Assembly (NCBI RefSeq): GCF_000494755.1 | Contig: NC_022657.1 | Coordinates: 259,501-323,500, forward strand | Origin: Amorphoplanes friuliensis DSM 7358 | GTDB lineage: Bacteria > Actinomycetota > Actinomycetes > Mycobacteriales > Micromonosporaceae | Direction of reading: 5' to 3' | Length of the DNA stretch: 64,000 bases | In this document: one piece after another, positions 23,241 through 32,354 of the stretch | Numbering within the stretch: position 1 is the first letter of the stretch | Layout: the number at the start of each line of letters is the position of its first letter | The notes under the pieces: generated by a model | What the model was told of the DNA's origin: nothing | Seen by the model: the letters and a program-made list of their open reading frames with translations, nothing else | Databases searched by the model: none | Made by a program: the position numbers and the translations under genes

Positions 23241-25024
23241 CCCGGTGGTTGCGCCTTCTGCGCCACGTCACCTCCTTGACGGTACGCACAGACAGGCGAG
23301 CCTCCCTGGTCATGTTCGTGTTGATCATCGGTCAGGCCGGTGTGATCGCTGCTCTGGGTCTGAGCCAGCTCTGGCTCGTCGACAGCAGCGCCGCCCACCG
23401 GACCGGTGCGGTTGCGGGAGCGGTGGCCCTCGGCACACTCGCGTACGGCGTTTCGGCTGTGGCCGGGCGGGTGCAGAGCAACCTGTGGATCTATCTGGTG
23501 GGCCGGGTGCGGGGCCGGCTCAACGAGGAGACGCAGCGGGCGATCTCGTCGATCCCGACGATCACGCACGTCGAGCACGGCCCGTACATCGACCGCTGGA
23601 ACCGGCTGTTCAAGAATTCGCAGTCGCTGGCCGCGATGCCCTGGTCCACTCTCGACGCCGCGGCGGCCGTGGTGAGTCTGGCGGTCACCATCGGTCTGCT
23701 GGTGTGGGTCGGTCCGGTGTTGTGCCTGCTGGCGGTGCTGGCCGTGCCGCTGTTCTTTGCGAACCGCCATTCGGACCGGCTGCTGCGCCGGTCGCGGGAC
23801 GACAACACCGAGCTGCTGCGCCGGGAGCAGCGCCTGCACGAGCTCTGCATCGAGCCCGAACCGGCCAAGGAGGTCATGCTCGCGGGTACCGGTGAGATCT
23901 TGAACGATCGTGCGTCCGCGCTGTGGCGGGAGGCCGCCGCCGCGGAGACCCGGGCCCGGTTGCGGGCCGCGGCCGCTCAGGCCGGGGCCTGGCTGCTCTA
24001 TGCGGCCGGGGTCGCGGCCGCGTTGCTGGTCGTGGCCGACCTCATCGGTGACGGACGGGCGACCGTGGGCGCGGCCGTGCTGGTGGTCTCGCTGGCCACG
24101 CAGTTGCAGGCGCAGCTGCGAACGGTGCTCGACAGCCTCAGCACGGTCGCCGAGGCGGGTCAGGTCGTCGACCACTTCTGGTGGCTGCGAAGGTACGCCG
24201 AGGAAGCCGCACGCCCGGGCACACCCGCACCCGACGTTCTGGGCGGTGGCATCACGCTGCACGACGTGCGGTTCCGCTACCCGTCGGCCGACACCGACGT
24301 TCTGCACGGCATCAGCCTGCACCTGACGCCGGGCAGCACCGTGGCGATCGTCGGCGCCAACGGTGCCGGCAAGTCGACCCTGATCAAGCTGCTCACGGGT
24401 GTCTACGAGCCGACCGGCGGCCACATCACCGTCGACGGCGAGCCGCTCGCGGGCATCGACCGGTCGGGCTGGCGTGACCGTCTCTCCGGCGTCTACCAGG
24501 ACTTCGCCCGCATCCGGCTGCTGACCCGCGAGACGGTCGGCCTGGGCAGTGTCCGGCACATCCGAGACCGCCCCTCGGTTACCGCGGCCGTCGACCGCGC
24601 TGGCGCTGCCGACGTGCTGGAGCGGCTCCCGCAGGGCCTCGACACCCAGCTCGGCGCGGCGTTCGGGGGTGTCGAACCGTCCCTCGGTCAGTGGCAGCGG
24701 CTCGCCCTGGCCCGGTCGCTGATGCGGGAGGTGTCCGGCGACCGGCCGCCGCTGTGTGTCGTTCTGGACGAGCCGACCGCGGCGCTCGACCCGCTCGCCG
24801 AGCACGACCTTTTCCAGCACTTCGTCGAGCAGGTCCGCAGGGCCACCCGGCAGGGCGCTGTCACGGTCCTGGTCTCGCACCGGTTCACCACCGTACGCAT
24901 GGCCGACGTGATCGTCGTCCTGGAGGACGGGCAGGTGGCGGAGCACGGCACCCACGCCGAGCTGATGGCCGCGGGTGGCGGTTACGCCGAGCTGTACGCC
25001 CTCCAGGAACGCGCCTACCGCTGA
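23237..25024 (+). CDS. ABC exporter, membrane domain plus ATPase with altered signature (second of a pair)
   Basis: 595 residues with the same layout as the upstream gene. Walker A is GANGAGKSTLIK, Walker B CVVLDEPTAALD, switch His in LVSHRFT. The ABC signature, normally LSGGQ, reads PSLGQWQR, so the second residue pair is changed. In heterodimeric exporters one composite ATP site is often degenerate; here the altered signature would disable the site it forms with the partner's Walker A. The 4-bp overlap with the upstream gene supports a heterodimer. It converges on the HTH gene, overlapping it by 10 bp. Confidence 0.9.
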   Translation: MTRWLRLLRHVTSLTVRTDRRASLVMFVLIIGQAGVIAALGLSQLWLVDSSAAHRTGAVAGAVALGTLAYGVSAVAGRVQSNLWIYLVGRVRGRLNEETQRAISSIPTITHVEHGPYIDRWNRLFKNSQSLAAMPWSTLDAAAAVVSLAVTIGLLVWVGPVLCLLAVLAVPLFFANRHSDRLLRRSRDDNTELLRREQRLHELCIEPEPAKEVMLAGTGEILNDRASALWREAAAAETRARLRAAAAQAGAWLLYAAGVAAALLVVADLIGDGRATVGAAVLVVSLATQLQAQLRTVLDSLSTVAEAGQVVDHFWWLRRYAEEAARPGTPAPDVLGGGITLHDVRFRYPSADTDVLHGISLHLTPGSTVAIVGANGAGKSTLIKLLTGVYEPTGGHITVDGEPLAGIDRSGWRDRLSGVYQDFARIRLLTRETVGLGSVRHIRDRPSVTAAVDRAGAADVLERLPQGLDTQLGAAFGGVEPSLGQWQRLALARSLMREVSGDRPPLCVVLDEPTAALDPLAEHDLFQHFVEQVRRATRQGAVTVLVSHRFTTVRMADVIVVLEDGQVAEHGTHAELMAAGGGYAELYALQERAYR

Positions 25025-25563
25025 GGGTCGGAGATCTGCAGGTGCCACCCGGTGTGCAGGGCCGTGTCGACCACCCAGCTGCCGCATTTCGGGCAGGTGT
25101 AACCGGCGTCGGTGGTGGCCGCCGTGGTGCCAGGAGCGGGACGTCCGGCGTCGGGGTTGCGGCGCAGAGTGTTCGCCGCGGTCCACAGCAGCAGCCATTC
25201 CTGCACCACCGTCTGCGGCGGCACCCGCAGGGCCACGGCCAGGTCTTCCACGAGTGGCCAGGACGGCACCATCTTGCCCGCGAACACTTTGGACAGTGTG
25301 GCCTTGCTGTAGTGGACCGCCTCGCCCAGCACGCTGAGCGCGGGTTTGCCGGCGTTCACGTGAGCGAAGGTCAGGCGCTCGGCGAGGTCGCGGGCTGCGG
25401 TTTCCGGGTCCATCAGTTTGGCCCGCATGCGGGCCAGCTCGTGCTCCCGGGCCAGGGAGGCGCTCGACGGGCGTCCCGCCGTTCCGGCCGGCTCGGCGAA
25501 GGTGCCGGAGGCGGGGAAGCGGGCCCGGTGCCGGCCGCCACCGGGCACGTCGGTGCTGGTCAT
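25015..25563 (-). CDS. HTH (XRE-like) regulator with C-terminal CPKC zinc-ribbon-like tail
   Basis: About 182 residues. A disordered N-terminus of about 35 residues is followed by a helical region and a helix-turn-helix (SVLGEAVHYSKATLSKVFAGKMVPSWPLVEDLAVALRV) like that of actinobacterial XRE regulators. The C-terminus ends in YTCPKCGSWVVDTALHTGWH, with two Cys and two His that could hold a metal. ATG at 25563 is used; a GTG lies directly before it. It is convergent with, and slightly overlaps, the second ABC exporter gene, so it may regulate the exporter, but no direct evidence ties them. Confidence 0.75.
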   Translation of the reverse strand: MTSTDVPGGGRHRARFPASGTFAEPAGTAGRPSSASLAREHELARMRAKLMDPETAARDLAERLTFAHVNAGKPALSVLGEAVHYSKATLSKVFAGKMVPSWPLVEDLAVALRVPPQTVVQEWLLLWTAANTLRRNPDAGRPAPGTTAATTDAGYTCPKCGSWVVDTALHTGWHLQISDPQR

Positions 25564-25784
25564 CACGCGCGACCTCCGCACGGGAGCACCGGCGGGGCAG
25601 CGACGGACGGAAGCACTGGCGGGGCCGCGACCGACGGGAGCGCCAGCGAAGCAGCGGTCGACGGGAGGCAGAGCGCAGACGCCCGTGGAGGGCTGTCCAG
25701 GGCCAGGCGCGGGCACGACGCCGGCGCCCCCGGGCCGATGCCGGCGCGCCAGGGCGGGCGCCGGACGATGTAGCGGAAAGTCAC
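25563..25784 (-). CDS. Possible small Pro/Ala-rich protein, unrecognised
   Basis: A 73-codon frame opening at a GTG with GAAGGAG 8-9 bases upstream, a good ribosome site, and ending on a TGA that overlaps the ATG of the HTH gene. It begins TFRYIVRRPPWRAGIGPG, contains three Cys and a near-perfect duplication of the segment SVAAPPVLP. The strong ribosome site and stop/start coupling favour real translation; the low-complexity composition of the second half argues against a folded enzyme. It could be a leader, a small secreted or modified peptide, or a chance frame. Confidence 0.35.
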   Translation of the reverse strand: MTFRYIVRRPPWRAGIGPGAPASCPRLALDSPPRASALCLPSTAASLALPSVAAPPVLPSVAAPPVLPCGGRA

Positions 25785-26907
25785 TGGAGGTACTCCTTCG
25801 ATGGCACACAAGCAGATGTGGTCTCGGGCCGTTGCTCAGAAAGCGGTGCGGACCTGATGGTGGACAGGTCCGCAGCACCGCGATCGATTGTGCACCAGCA
25901 CGCCGACGTATTCCACCACGCTCTGTTGCCGTTGCGCGGGCCCGCCGAAGGGTGGCCTGTACCTGCAAGTTGCAGATCTGGTCGACGCTAAAGTTTGTTT
26001 ACCACGGAACGCACAATGGGCTACCCGTGGGTAGCCCGTCGTCGCAATGACAAAGGGGCCGGAATGGCATCGTGACAATGCCGGGCCGACCCCTCGATCA
26101 CTTCCGGAAAGACTGCCACCATAGCGGCTTTCCGGGCCCTGCTGATCAGACATCGGCCCGAGACCAATCAGACGCGACATCGAGCGAAAATCGGGAACTT
26201 CCGCGGTGACCACCCTACCGGTCGTCCGGACCCATCTCCAGACCGGCGGCGGAACCTCCGTCCCGTGTCCGGTGAGGAGGCCCGCCCACTGCAGGGAGAG
26301 GGTGCGCGGGGCCCGGCTCGGGGCGCTACCTGCAGGCAACAACACGAAACGCCGCGGAGGTATTTGCCATCTCCACCTGCGCATCGGCAAATGTGATGAT
26401 CGTCCGGTGGTGAAACCCGGCGAAACGCGGCGGAACAATGATCACCGGGCCACCGGGTCCGCAAGGTCAGGAATGGTTGCCCTTTCGAATGATCAGAGCT
26501 ACCCGTTCGGACCCCCGTGCCGATTTACCGGCGGAACCGCTTCCGGCCGGTCGCCGTGATCGGGCGTTGATCTGGCCGCCTCCCACAGTGGATGGTCACT
26601 CCGAATAATGGACGCGAGGCGGGCTCATCTTCACGGGTGCAATTATCGTGCCGACAACGGGTGGTAGGTATGGTCCTTCAGCTCACTGACTGCATATCAA
26701 ATGCAGATGCGTGAAGCGGCTTTCACGGTTTACGGCACCGAAGATCGACAGACCTATATGCGAGCTACAGACCATTCACGGCATGTGCGGAGTTTGACCC
26801 GTTCATCTTCACTCAGCGTGAGACGGTTGATCCCTGAAGTGAACGTGTTGCGCGTTATTTCCTGGCACGCCCCAGCGTGTCGTGTCGCGGACAGCGGCGG
26901 CCCGCTC
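25785..26907. other. Long intergenic region with several palindromes
   Basis: More than 1.1 kb without a credible gene, between the HTH gene (leftward) and the first LacI gene (rightward), with clearly more A+T in its right half. It contains a perfect inverted repeat GGGCTACCC-gt-GGGTAGCCC at 26018-26037, CTGCAA-g-TTGCAG at 25963-25975, a hairpin around GGCAT-cgtgaca-ATGCC near 26060-26080, and CTGCAT-atcaa-ATGCAG at 26690-26706. An open frame at 26206-26559 lacks family features and a ribosome site. These elements could be operators or transcript ends; none matches a named site I recognise. Confidence 0.5.
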
Positions 26908-26937
26908 GTTTGCACAACTCTTGCAAGCGTTTGCACG
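26908..26937. promoter_or_regulatory. Probable LacI-type operator upstream of the first lacI gene
   Basis: The stretch reads GTTTGCAC, aact, CTTGCAAG, CGTTTGCAC. The core TGCAA-gcgt-TTGCA is a dyad of the classical LacI/GalR family type, and the GTTTGCAC half-site is identical to that of the perfect palindrome at 27931-27950. It lies about 20-50 bases before the GTG of the LacI gene, so autoregulation is likely. Confidence 0.65.
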
Positions 26938-26955
26938 ACGCGTACCCTGAACGGC

Positions 26956-27930
26956 GTGACGAGCAGGCTCCTGGCTGTTGCCCAGTACGCAGGCGTTTCC
27001 GAGGCGACCGTCAGCCGCGTGCTGCACGACCGTCCCGGGGTGGCCCAGGCGACCCGCGACGCGGTCCTGACCGCTCTCGACGTCTTCGGATATCCCCGGC
27101 CCCGGCCTGTACGCGCGGAGCGGGCCCGCCTCATCGGCCTGGTGCTGCCCGACCTGTCCAACCCGGTGTTCCCGGCGTTCGCCGACGTCATCGGGGTGTC
27201 GCTGATCCAGCGTGGCCTGGTCCCGGTGCTCTGCACGCGGACCTCCGACGGGGTCTCCGAGGCGCACTACATCCAGATGCTGCTGGCCAACCAGGTCGGC
27301 GGGATCATCTTCGTGGGCAGCAGTTTTGCCGACGCCGGCGCCGAGCAGGGCAAGCAGCTGACCGAGCGTCGCCTGCCCATGGTGCTGATCAACGCCGCCG
27401 ATCAAAATTTGGGTGTGCCGCAGGTCAGCATCGACGATGCGATCGCGGTCGAGCAGGCCACGGCGCATCTGACCGGGCTGGGTCACGAGCGGATCGGTCT
27501 CATCCTCGGCCCGGTGGGGCACGTGCCGTCGATGCGCAAGCTCGCCGGCTTCCGGGGTGACCACGACCTGGTCGAGCACACGGTCTTCTCGATGGAGGGC
27601 GGCCGGGCCGCGGCGAACAGGCTGCTCGACAAGGGTGTGACCGGCCTGGTCTGTGCCAGCGACGCCCTGGCCCTGGGTGCGATCCGGGGCGTCCGCAAGG
27701 CCGGCCTCGACGTGCCGGGCGACGTGTCGGTCGTCGGCTTCGACGACTCGACGTTCATGGGCGTGACCGATCCGCCGCTGACCACGATGCGTCAGCCCGT
27801 CCGTGAGATGGCAGCGGCCGCGGTGTCTTCCCTGCTCGCGCAGCTCGACGGCCGGCCGCTGGTCGGTGACGAGATCACCTTCGACCCCGAGCTGATCGTC
27901 CGAGGCACGACCGCGCCACAGAAGTCGTAA
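26956..27930 (+). CDS. LacI-family transcriptional regulator
   Basis: 324 residues. The N-terminal helix-turn-helix SRLLAVAQYAGVSEATVSRVLHDRPGVAQATRDAVLTAL is followed by the periplasmic-binding-protein-like sensor domain (about 60-320) with LIGLVLPDLSNPVFPAF and the conserved VCASDALALGAIRGVRKAGLDVPGDVSVVGFDDS. The GTG at 26956 is chosen because it opens exactly at the DNA-binding domain; longer frames would cover the operator. It sits directly upstream of the sugar-binding lipoprotein gene, with operator-like dyads on both sides, and probably represses that locus until a sugar binds. It is similar to the second LacI protein encoded at 33935. Confidence 0.92.
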   Translation: MTSRLLAVAQYAGVSEATVSRVLHDRPGVAQATRDAVLTALDVFGYPRPRPVRAERARLIGLVLPDLSNPVFPAFADVIGVSLIQRGLVPVLCTRTSDGVSEAHYIQMLLANQVGGIIFVGSSFADAGAEQGKQLTERRLPMVLINAADQNLGVPQVSIDDAIAVEQATAHLTGLGHERIGLILGPVGHVPSMRKLAGFRGDHDLVEHTVFSMEGGRAAANRLLDKGVTGLVCASDALALGAIRGVRKAGLDVPGDVSVVGFDDSTFMGVTDPPLTTMRQPVREMAAAAVSSLLAQLDGRPLVGDEITFDPELIVRGTTAPQKS

Positions 27931-27950
27931 GTTTGCACGCTCGTGCAAAC
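27931..27950. promoter_or_regulatory. Perfect LacI-type operator palindrome GTTTGCAC-gctc-GTGCAAAC
   Basis: Two 8-base arms separated by four bases, beginning at the first base after the LacI stop codon and about 170 bases before the binding-protein gene. The arm equals the half-site upstream of the lacI gene. A weaker dyad CGCAAA/TTTGCG follows at 27958-27980. This is the best candidate operator for the sugar locus. Confidence 0.7.
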
Positions 27951-28117
27951 GAGCGACCGCAAACCCAACTTAAATTTGCGTGATCCTATGGACTTCGTCA
28001 CAACGACAGTCCTATCCTCGGCCTACGCCGCGGGACGGTTATCGGCCGGCAACACCACCGAAACGCCGATGTCACAGCTCGTCGCGGCCACTGCTCCGAT
28101 GGAGGGACATCCCCGCG

Positions 28118-29473
28118 ATGAGAAGACGACTTCTGGCGACCACGTTTGCGCTGGGCGCGCTGCTGCTGAGCAGCGCCTGCTCCGGCTCGGGCGACAGCAC
28201 CGAGGAGGCCGCGACCGGCCCGGTGACCATCACCGTCAACGGCCTGCCGCCGGACACCGACCCGGTCAACCGGAAGAACTTCGAGGAAGACGTCACGAAG
28301 TTCATGGACAAGTACCCGGACATCAAGATCGAGGCCAAAGAGGGGATGATGGATCCCCAGACGTTCTCCGCGAAGCTCGCCGGTGGCCAGCTCGAGGACG
28401 TCTTCTACGTCTACTTCACCGACCCGCAGGCGCTGATCCGCAAGCGCCAGGTCTCGGACATCAGCAAGTACCTCGGCGAGTTCCCGAACACCAAGGACCT
28501 CAAGCCGGAGCTGCTGCGGATCTTCTCCGACGAATCCGGGCACGCGTACGGGCTGCCGTCACAGAACTACTCGATGGGCCTGGTCTACAACCGGGAGCTG
28601 TTCAAGAAGGCCGGTCTCGACCCCGCGACCCCGCCCCGGACTTGGGCCGAGGTCCGCGAGGCGGCCAAGAAGATCAACGCCCTGGGTGGCGGTGTGGTCG
28701 GCTACGGCGACTACAGCAAGAACAACACCGGTGGCTGGCACTTCACCGCGGAGACGTACTCGCTGGGTGGCGACGTCGCGACACAGGACGGCGAGACCTG
28801 GAAGGCGGCGTTCAACACCGCCACCGGTAAGCAGGTGTTGCAGCAGCTCAAGGACATGCGCTGGACCGACAACAGCATGGGTCAGAAGCAGCTGCTCGAA
28901 TACTCCGACCTGCTGCAGATGATGGGCAGCAACAAGCTCGGCATGTACCTCGGCACCGGCAGCGACATCGTGAACATCGTCAACCAGTACAAGGGCAAGT
29001 TCGACACGTACGGGCTCGGGTCGATCCCGGACGGCAAGGGGACGCTCGGCGGCGGTGACGGGTACATGTTCAAGGCGGGTCTGAGCCCCGCGAAGATCAA
29101 GGCGGGCCTGACCTGGCTGTCGTACAAGACGGTCGCGCCGGACCGGATCGCGGAGAGCCTGGGCCGGGCCAACAAGAACAAGGAGCCCGTCGGCCTGCCC
29201 CAGCCGAACATCTGGGTCGCCGGCTCGCCCTCGGACAAGACCCTGGTCGCCGAGCGCGACAAGCTGAAGAACGTGCCGGTCGAGAACTTCGCGCCGTTCG
29301 CCGCGACCGAGACCAGCATCCCCCTCAAGCTCGAGCCGCCGCTGGCCCAGCAGGTCTACGCCGTCCTCGACGTGCCCATGCAGAAGGTGCTCACCGACCG
29401 GAACGCCGACATCGACAAGCTCCTTGCCGACGCCGAGGCTCAGGTCAACGGCGTACTGGGAGCAGCCAAATGA
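28118..29473 (+). CDS. Extracellular solute-binding lipoprotein of a sugar ABC transporter
   Basis: 451 residues. Signal peptide with lipobox LLSSAC (Cys21), then a family 1 (MalE-like) binding protein: ITVNGLPPDTDPVNRKNFEEDVTKFMDKYPDIKI at the start, YGLPSQNYSMGLVYNRELFKKAGLDPATPPRTWAE in the middle. It should capture an oligosaccharide outside the cell. The start ATG has GGAGGG 11 bases upstream. Its stop overlaps the next ATG by 4 bp. No permease or ATPase gene lies in the locus, so it must work with transport subunits encoded elsewhere. The palindrome at 27931 lies in its leader. Confidence 0.92.
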   Translation: MRRRLLATTFALGALLLSSACSGSGDSTEEAATGPVTITVNGLPPDTDPVNRKNFEEDVTKFMDKYPDIKIEAKEGMMDPQTFSAKLAGGQLEDVFYVYFTDPQALIRKRQVSDISKYLGEFPNTKDLKPELLRIFSDESGHAYGLPSQNYSMGLVYNRELFKKAGLDPATPPRTWAEVREAAKKINALGGGVVGYGDYSKNNTGGWHFTAETYSLGGDVATQDGETWKAAFNTATGKQVLQQLKDMRWTDNSMGQKQLLEYSDLLQMMGSNKLGMYLGTGSDIVNIVNQYKGKFDTYGLGSIPDGKGTLGGGDGYMFKAGLSPAKIKAGLTWLSYKTVAPDRIAESLGRANKNKEPVGLPQPNIWVAGSPSDKTLVAERDKLKNVPVENFAPFAATETSIPLKLEPPLAQQVYAVLDVPMQKVLTDRNADIDKLLADAEAQVNGVLGAAK

Positions 29474-32343
29474 GCACAAGACTCTGGCTCGGCGGCGCGA
29501 TGGCAGCCGTCCTGGTCGCCGGTGTCCTGACCGTCATGCCGTGGGCGAACGCCGCGACCACCACTTACGAGGCTGAGTCGGCGCAGCTCAGCGGGGGTGC
29601 CGTCAAGGCCACCGACCACGGCGGATACACCGGTTCGGGCTTCGTGGGCGGGTTCACCGACGGCAACAAAGGCAACGCCACCGCAGGCTTTGCGATCAGC
29701 GGCGCGACCGCGGGCGGCAACACCCTGACCCTCCGGTACGCGAACGGCACGGGCGGCGCTCGCACGATGTCGCTGGTGGTCAACGGCACGACACGGCAGC
29801 TCAGCCTGCCCGCGACGGCCAACTGGGACACCTGGGGCAGCACCTCTCAGGCCGTGACGCTGAACTCCGGCACCAACACGATTGCGGTCAAGTTCGGCAC
29901 CGCCGACAACGGCAACATCAATGTGGACAGTCTGGCGGTCGCACCGGCCCCGCCGCCGGCTTCCGGCATCTACGAGGCCGAGTCCGCGCAGCTCAGTGGG
30001 GGCGCGGCGACCGAGACCGACCACCCCGGTTACACCGGATCCGGGTTTGTCGGCGGTTTCACGGACGCCAACAAGGGCAACGCCACGGCGAGCTTCGCGG
30101 TCAGCGCGGCCTCGGCGGGCAGCGCCCCGGTGACCCTCCGGTACGCGAACGGCACGGGCGCCGCACGCACGATGTCGCTGGTGGTCAACGGCACGACGCA
30201 GCAGATCAGCCTGCCGGCCACGGCCAACTGGGACACGTGGGGCACCGCCGCCCAGAACGTGACCCTGAACTCGGGCGCCAACACGATCGCGGTCAAGTAC
30301 GGCACCGCGGACAGCGGCAACGTCAATCTCGACAACATTGCGGTCGGCTCGGTGAGCACCACGCCGCCTCCCACCGGGGGCAGTGGGCTCGAGCTCGAGA
30401 GCGCGTTCCTGGCCGGGGGCGCGAGCACGGCGACGGATGTGGCCGGGTACACGGGATCCGGTTTTGTCACCGGCCTCACCGGCGGCGCGCGGGTCGTGCG
30501 TACCGTGAATCTGGCCGCGGCCGGGACGGTCGCGACCACCTTGCGCTTCCGGAATGCGACCGGCGGCGCGCGGACGGTGTCGGTTTATGCCAACGGCCTG
30601 AAGCAGGCGCAGCTGAGCCTGGCCGCCGGCACCGGCTGGCAGACCGTCGCGCGGGACGTGCCGCTGCGCACGGGCCTCAACCTGCTCGGATATCAGGTCG
30701 ACGCGGGCGACTCCGGCGGTGTGCAACTCGACAACGTGGCCGTCGCGGGCAGCACTGCCTTGGCGGCGAGGGGCGCGACCGTGCCCTACACGACCTACGA
30801 GGCCGAGGCCGGGCAGACCAACGGCACCGTGCTCGCGGCGAACCGCACCTACACGACCGAGCAGGCGGAAGCCTCGGGCCGGCGGGCGGTCAAGCTCACC
30901 GGGACCGGCCAGTACGTGCAGGTCACCCTGAGCAAACCCGCCAACGCCATCACGGTACGAGCAAGCGTGCCGGACGGCTCGACGGCGCCGCTGGCGGTCT
31001 ACGCGGGCGGCACCAAGGTCACCGATCTGGCCCTGACCTCGAAGTACGCGTGGATGTACGGCGCCTACCCGTTCGACGCGGCACCGGGCGGCGTCAACCC
31101 GCACCGGTTCTTCGACGACTCACGGGTGCTGCTGCCGCAGACGTACCCGGCGGGCACGGTCCTCAAGGTGCAGAAGGACACGACCGCCTCGGCGTACGTG
31201 ACCGTCGACCTGATCGAGGCCGAGGTGGCCGACGCCGCCTACCCCGCACCGGCCGGCTACGTGAACGTCACGGCGTACGGCGCGACACCCAACGACAGCA
31301 GCGACGACTCAGGCGCGTTCCGGACCGCGGTCTCGCAGGGCAAGGGCGTCTACATCCCGGCCGGCACGTTTGTGCTCGGCTCGATCGTCACTGTCGCCGG
31401 TGTCGACGTCCGCGGTGCGGGCATCTGGCGCACGACGCTCAACGGCCTGAACCGCCGCGGCGGCTTCATGGTCACCGGCAGCAACACGACGCTCGGCGAC
31501 TTCACCTTCGACGGCGACGTCACCACACGCGACCCCGACTGCTGCGCCAACTCGGACGCGGCCATCGAGGGTGACTTCGGCACCGGATCGCTGATCCACC
31601 ACGTGGCCACCAACCACGCCAAGGTCGGCCTCTGGGTCAACGGCACCACCGACGGCCTGTACGCGGCCGGCCTGCGCATCCGCAACACCATGGCGGACGG
31701 CACCAACTTCACCGGCAACACGAAGAACAGCCGCCTGGAACAGTCGACGTTCCGCAACACCGGCGACGACTCGATGGCCCTCTGGTCCTGGAGCAACACC
31801 GGCACGGTCAGCAACACGGTGTTCGCCTTCAACTCGGCGGCGCTGCCCCTGCTGGCCAACACGGTCGGCATCTACGGCGGCACCGGCAACCGCGTCGAGG
31901 ACAGCCTCTTCTCCGACGTGGTGTTCCAGGGCTCCGGCGTCACGGTGTCGAGCTGGCACAGCGCCAACCCGTTCGGCGGCACGACCACCGTGCAGCGGAA
32001 CACGCTCACGCGTACGGGATCACACAGCCTGGACTGGGGCAGCGACATCGGGGCGCTGTGGGTTTACGCCGAGGCGAACGACATCACCGGTGCGGTGGTC
32101 TTCCGGGACCTCGAGGTCAACGACAGCAGTTACCAGGGCCTGTTGCTGAGCTGGCAGAAGGCGGTGACCAACCTGACGCTCGACCACGTGGCCTTCAACG
32201 GCACCGGAACGCTCGGTCTGGAGTTCAACTCACCCGGCACGGGTACGTTCAGTTACGTAACGGTTACTGGGAACGGCGGTCCGGGGCTGGCCAACAACGC
32301 CGGCTTCACCATCAACCGCGGCGCCGGCAACAGCGGCTTCTAG
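29470..32343 (+). CDS. Secreted CBM35-containing beta-helix glycoside hydrolase, GH87-like (alpha-1,3-glucanase/mycodextranase type)
   Basis: 957 residues with an N-terminal secretion signal ending near AANAAT. Two nearly identical CBM35-like modules (about 33-158 and 167-293; each starts [11 protein letters not shown]) are followed by a third diverged one (about 305-425). A linking region precedes a right-handed beta-helix domain from about residue 595 ([21 protein letters not shown]). That domain contains [16 protein letters not shown] and [13 protein letters not shown]; the Asp766-Asp767 pair is placed like the catalytic acids of GH87 alpha-1,3-glucanases as I remember the family. The family call is therefore probable, not certain; a pectate-lyase-like or other beta-helix enzyme is the alternative. 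The adjacent alpha-glucosidase and binding protein fit breakdown of an alpha-glucan. The start overlaps the upstream stop by 4 bp. Confidence 0.75.
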   Translation: MSTRLWLGGAMAAVLVAGVLTVMPWANAATTTYEAESAQLSGGAVKATDHGGYTGSGFVGGFTDGNKGNATAGFAISGATAGGNTLTLRYANGTGGARTMSLVVNGTTRQLSLPATANWDTWGSTSQAVTLNSGTNTIAVKFGTADNGNINVDSLAVAPAPPPASGIYEAESAQLSGGAATETDHPGYTGSGFVGGFTDANKGNATASFAVSAASAGSAPVTLRYANGTGAARTMSLVVNGTTQQISLPATANWDTWGTAAQNVTLNSGANTIAVKYGTADSGNVNLDNIAVGSVSTTPPPTGGSGLELESAFLAGGASTATDVAGYTGSGFVTGLTGGARVVRTVNLAAAGTVATTLRFRNATGGARTVSVYANGLKQAQLSLAAGTGWQTVARDVPLRTGLNLLGYQVDAGDSGGVQLDNVAVAGSTALAARGATVPYTTYEAEAGQTNGTVLAANRTYTTEQAEASGRRAVKLTGTGQYVQVTLSKPANAITVRASVPDGSTAPLAVYAGGTKVTDLALTSKYAWMYGAYPFDAAPGGVNPHRFFDDSRVLLPQTYPAGTVLKVQKDTTASAYVTVDLIEAEVADAAYPAPAGYVNVTAYGATPNDSSDDSGAFRTAVSQGKGVYIPAGTFVLGSIVTVAGVDVRGAGIWRTTLNGLNRRGGFMVTGSNTTLGDFTFDGDVTTRDPDCCANSDAAIEGDFGTGSLIHHVATNHAKVGLWVNGTTDGLYAAGLRIRNTMADGTNFTGNTKNSRLEQSTFRNTGDDSMALWSWSNTGTVSNTVFAFNSAALPLLANTVGIYGGTGNRVEDSLFSDVVFQGSGVTVSSWHSANPFGGTTTVQRNTLTRTGSHSLDWGSDIGALWVYAEANDITGAVVFRDLEVNDSSYQGLLLSWQKAVTNLTLDHVAFNGTGTLGLEFNSPGTGTFSYVTVTGNGGPGLANNAGFTINRGAGNSGF

Positions 32344-32354
32344 CAGGGGGAATC

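Noticed and set aside
26206..26559. A 117-codon plus-strand frame in the gap before the first lacI gene.
   Set aside because: No ribosome site, no family pattern and unusual composition; treated as non-coding.
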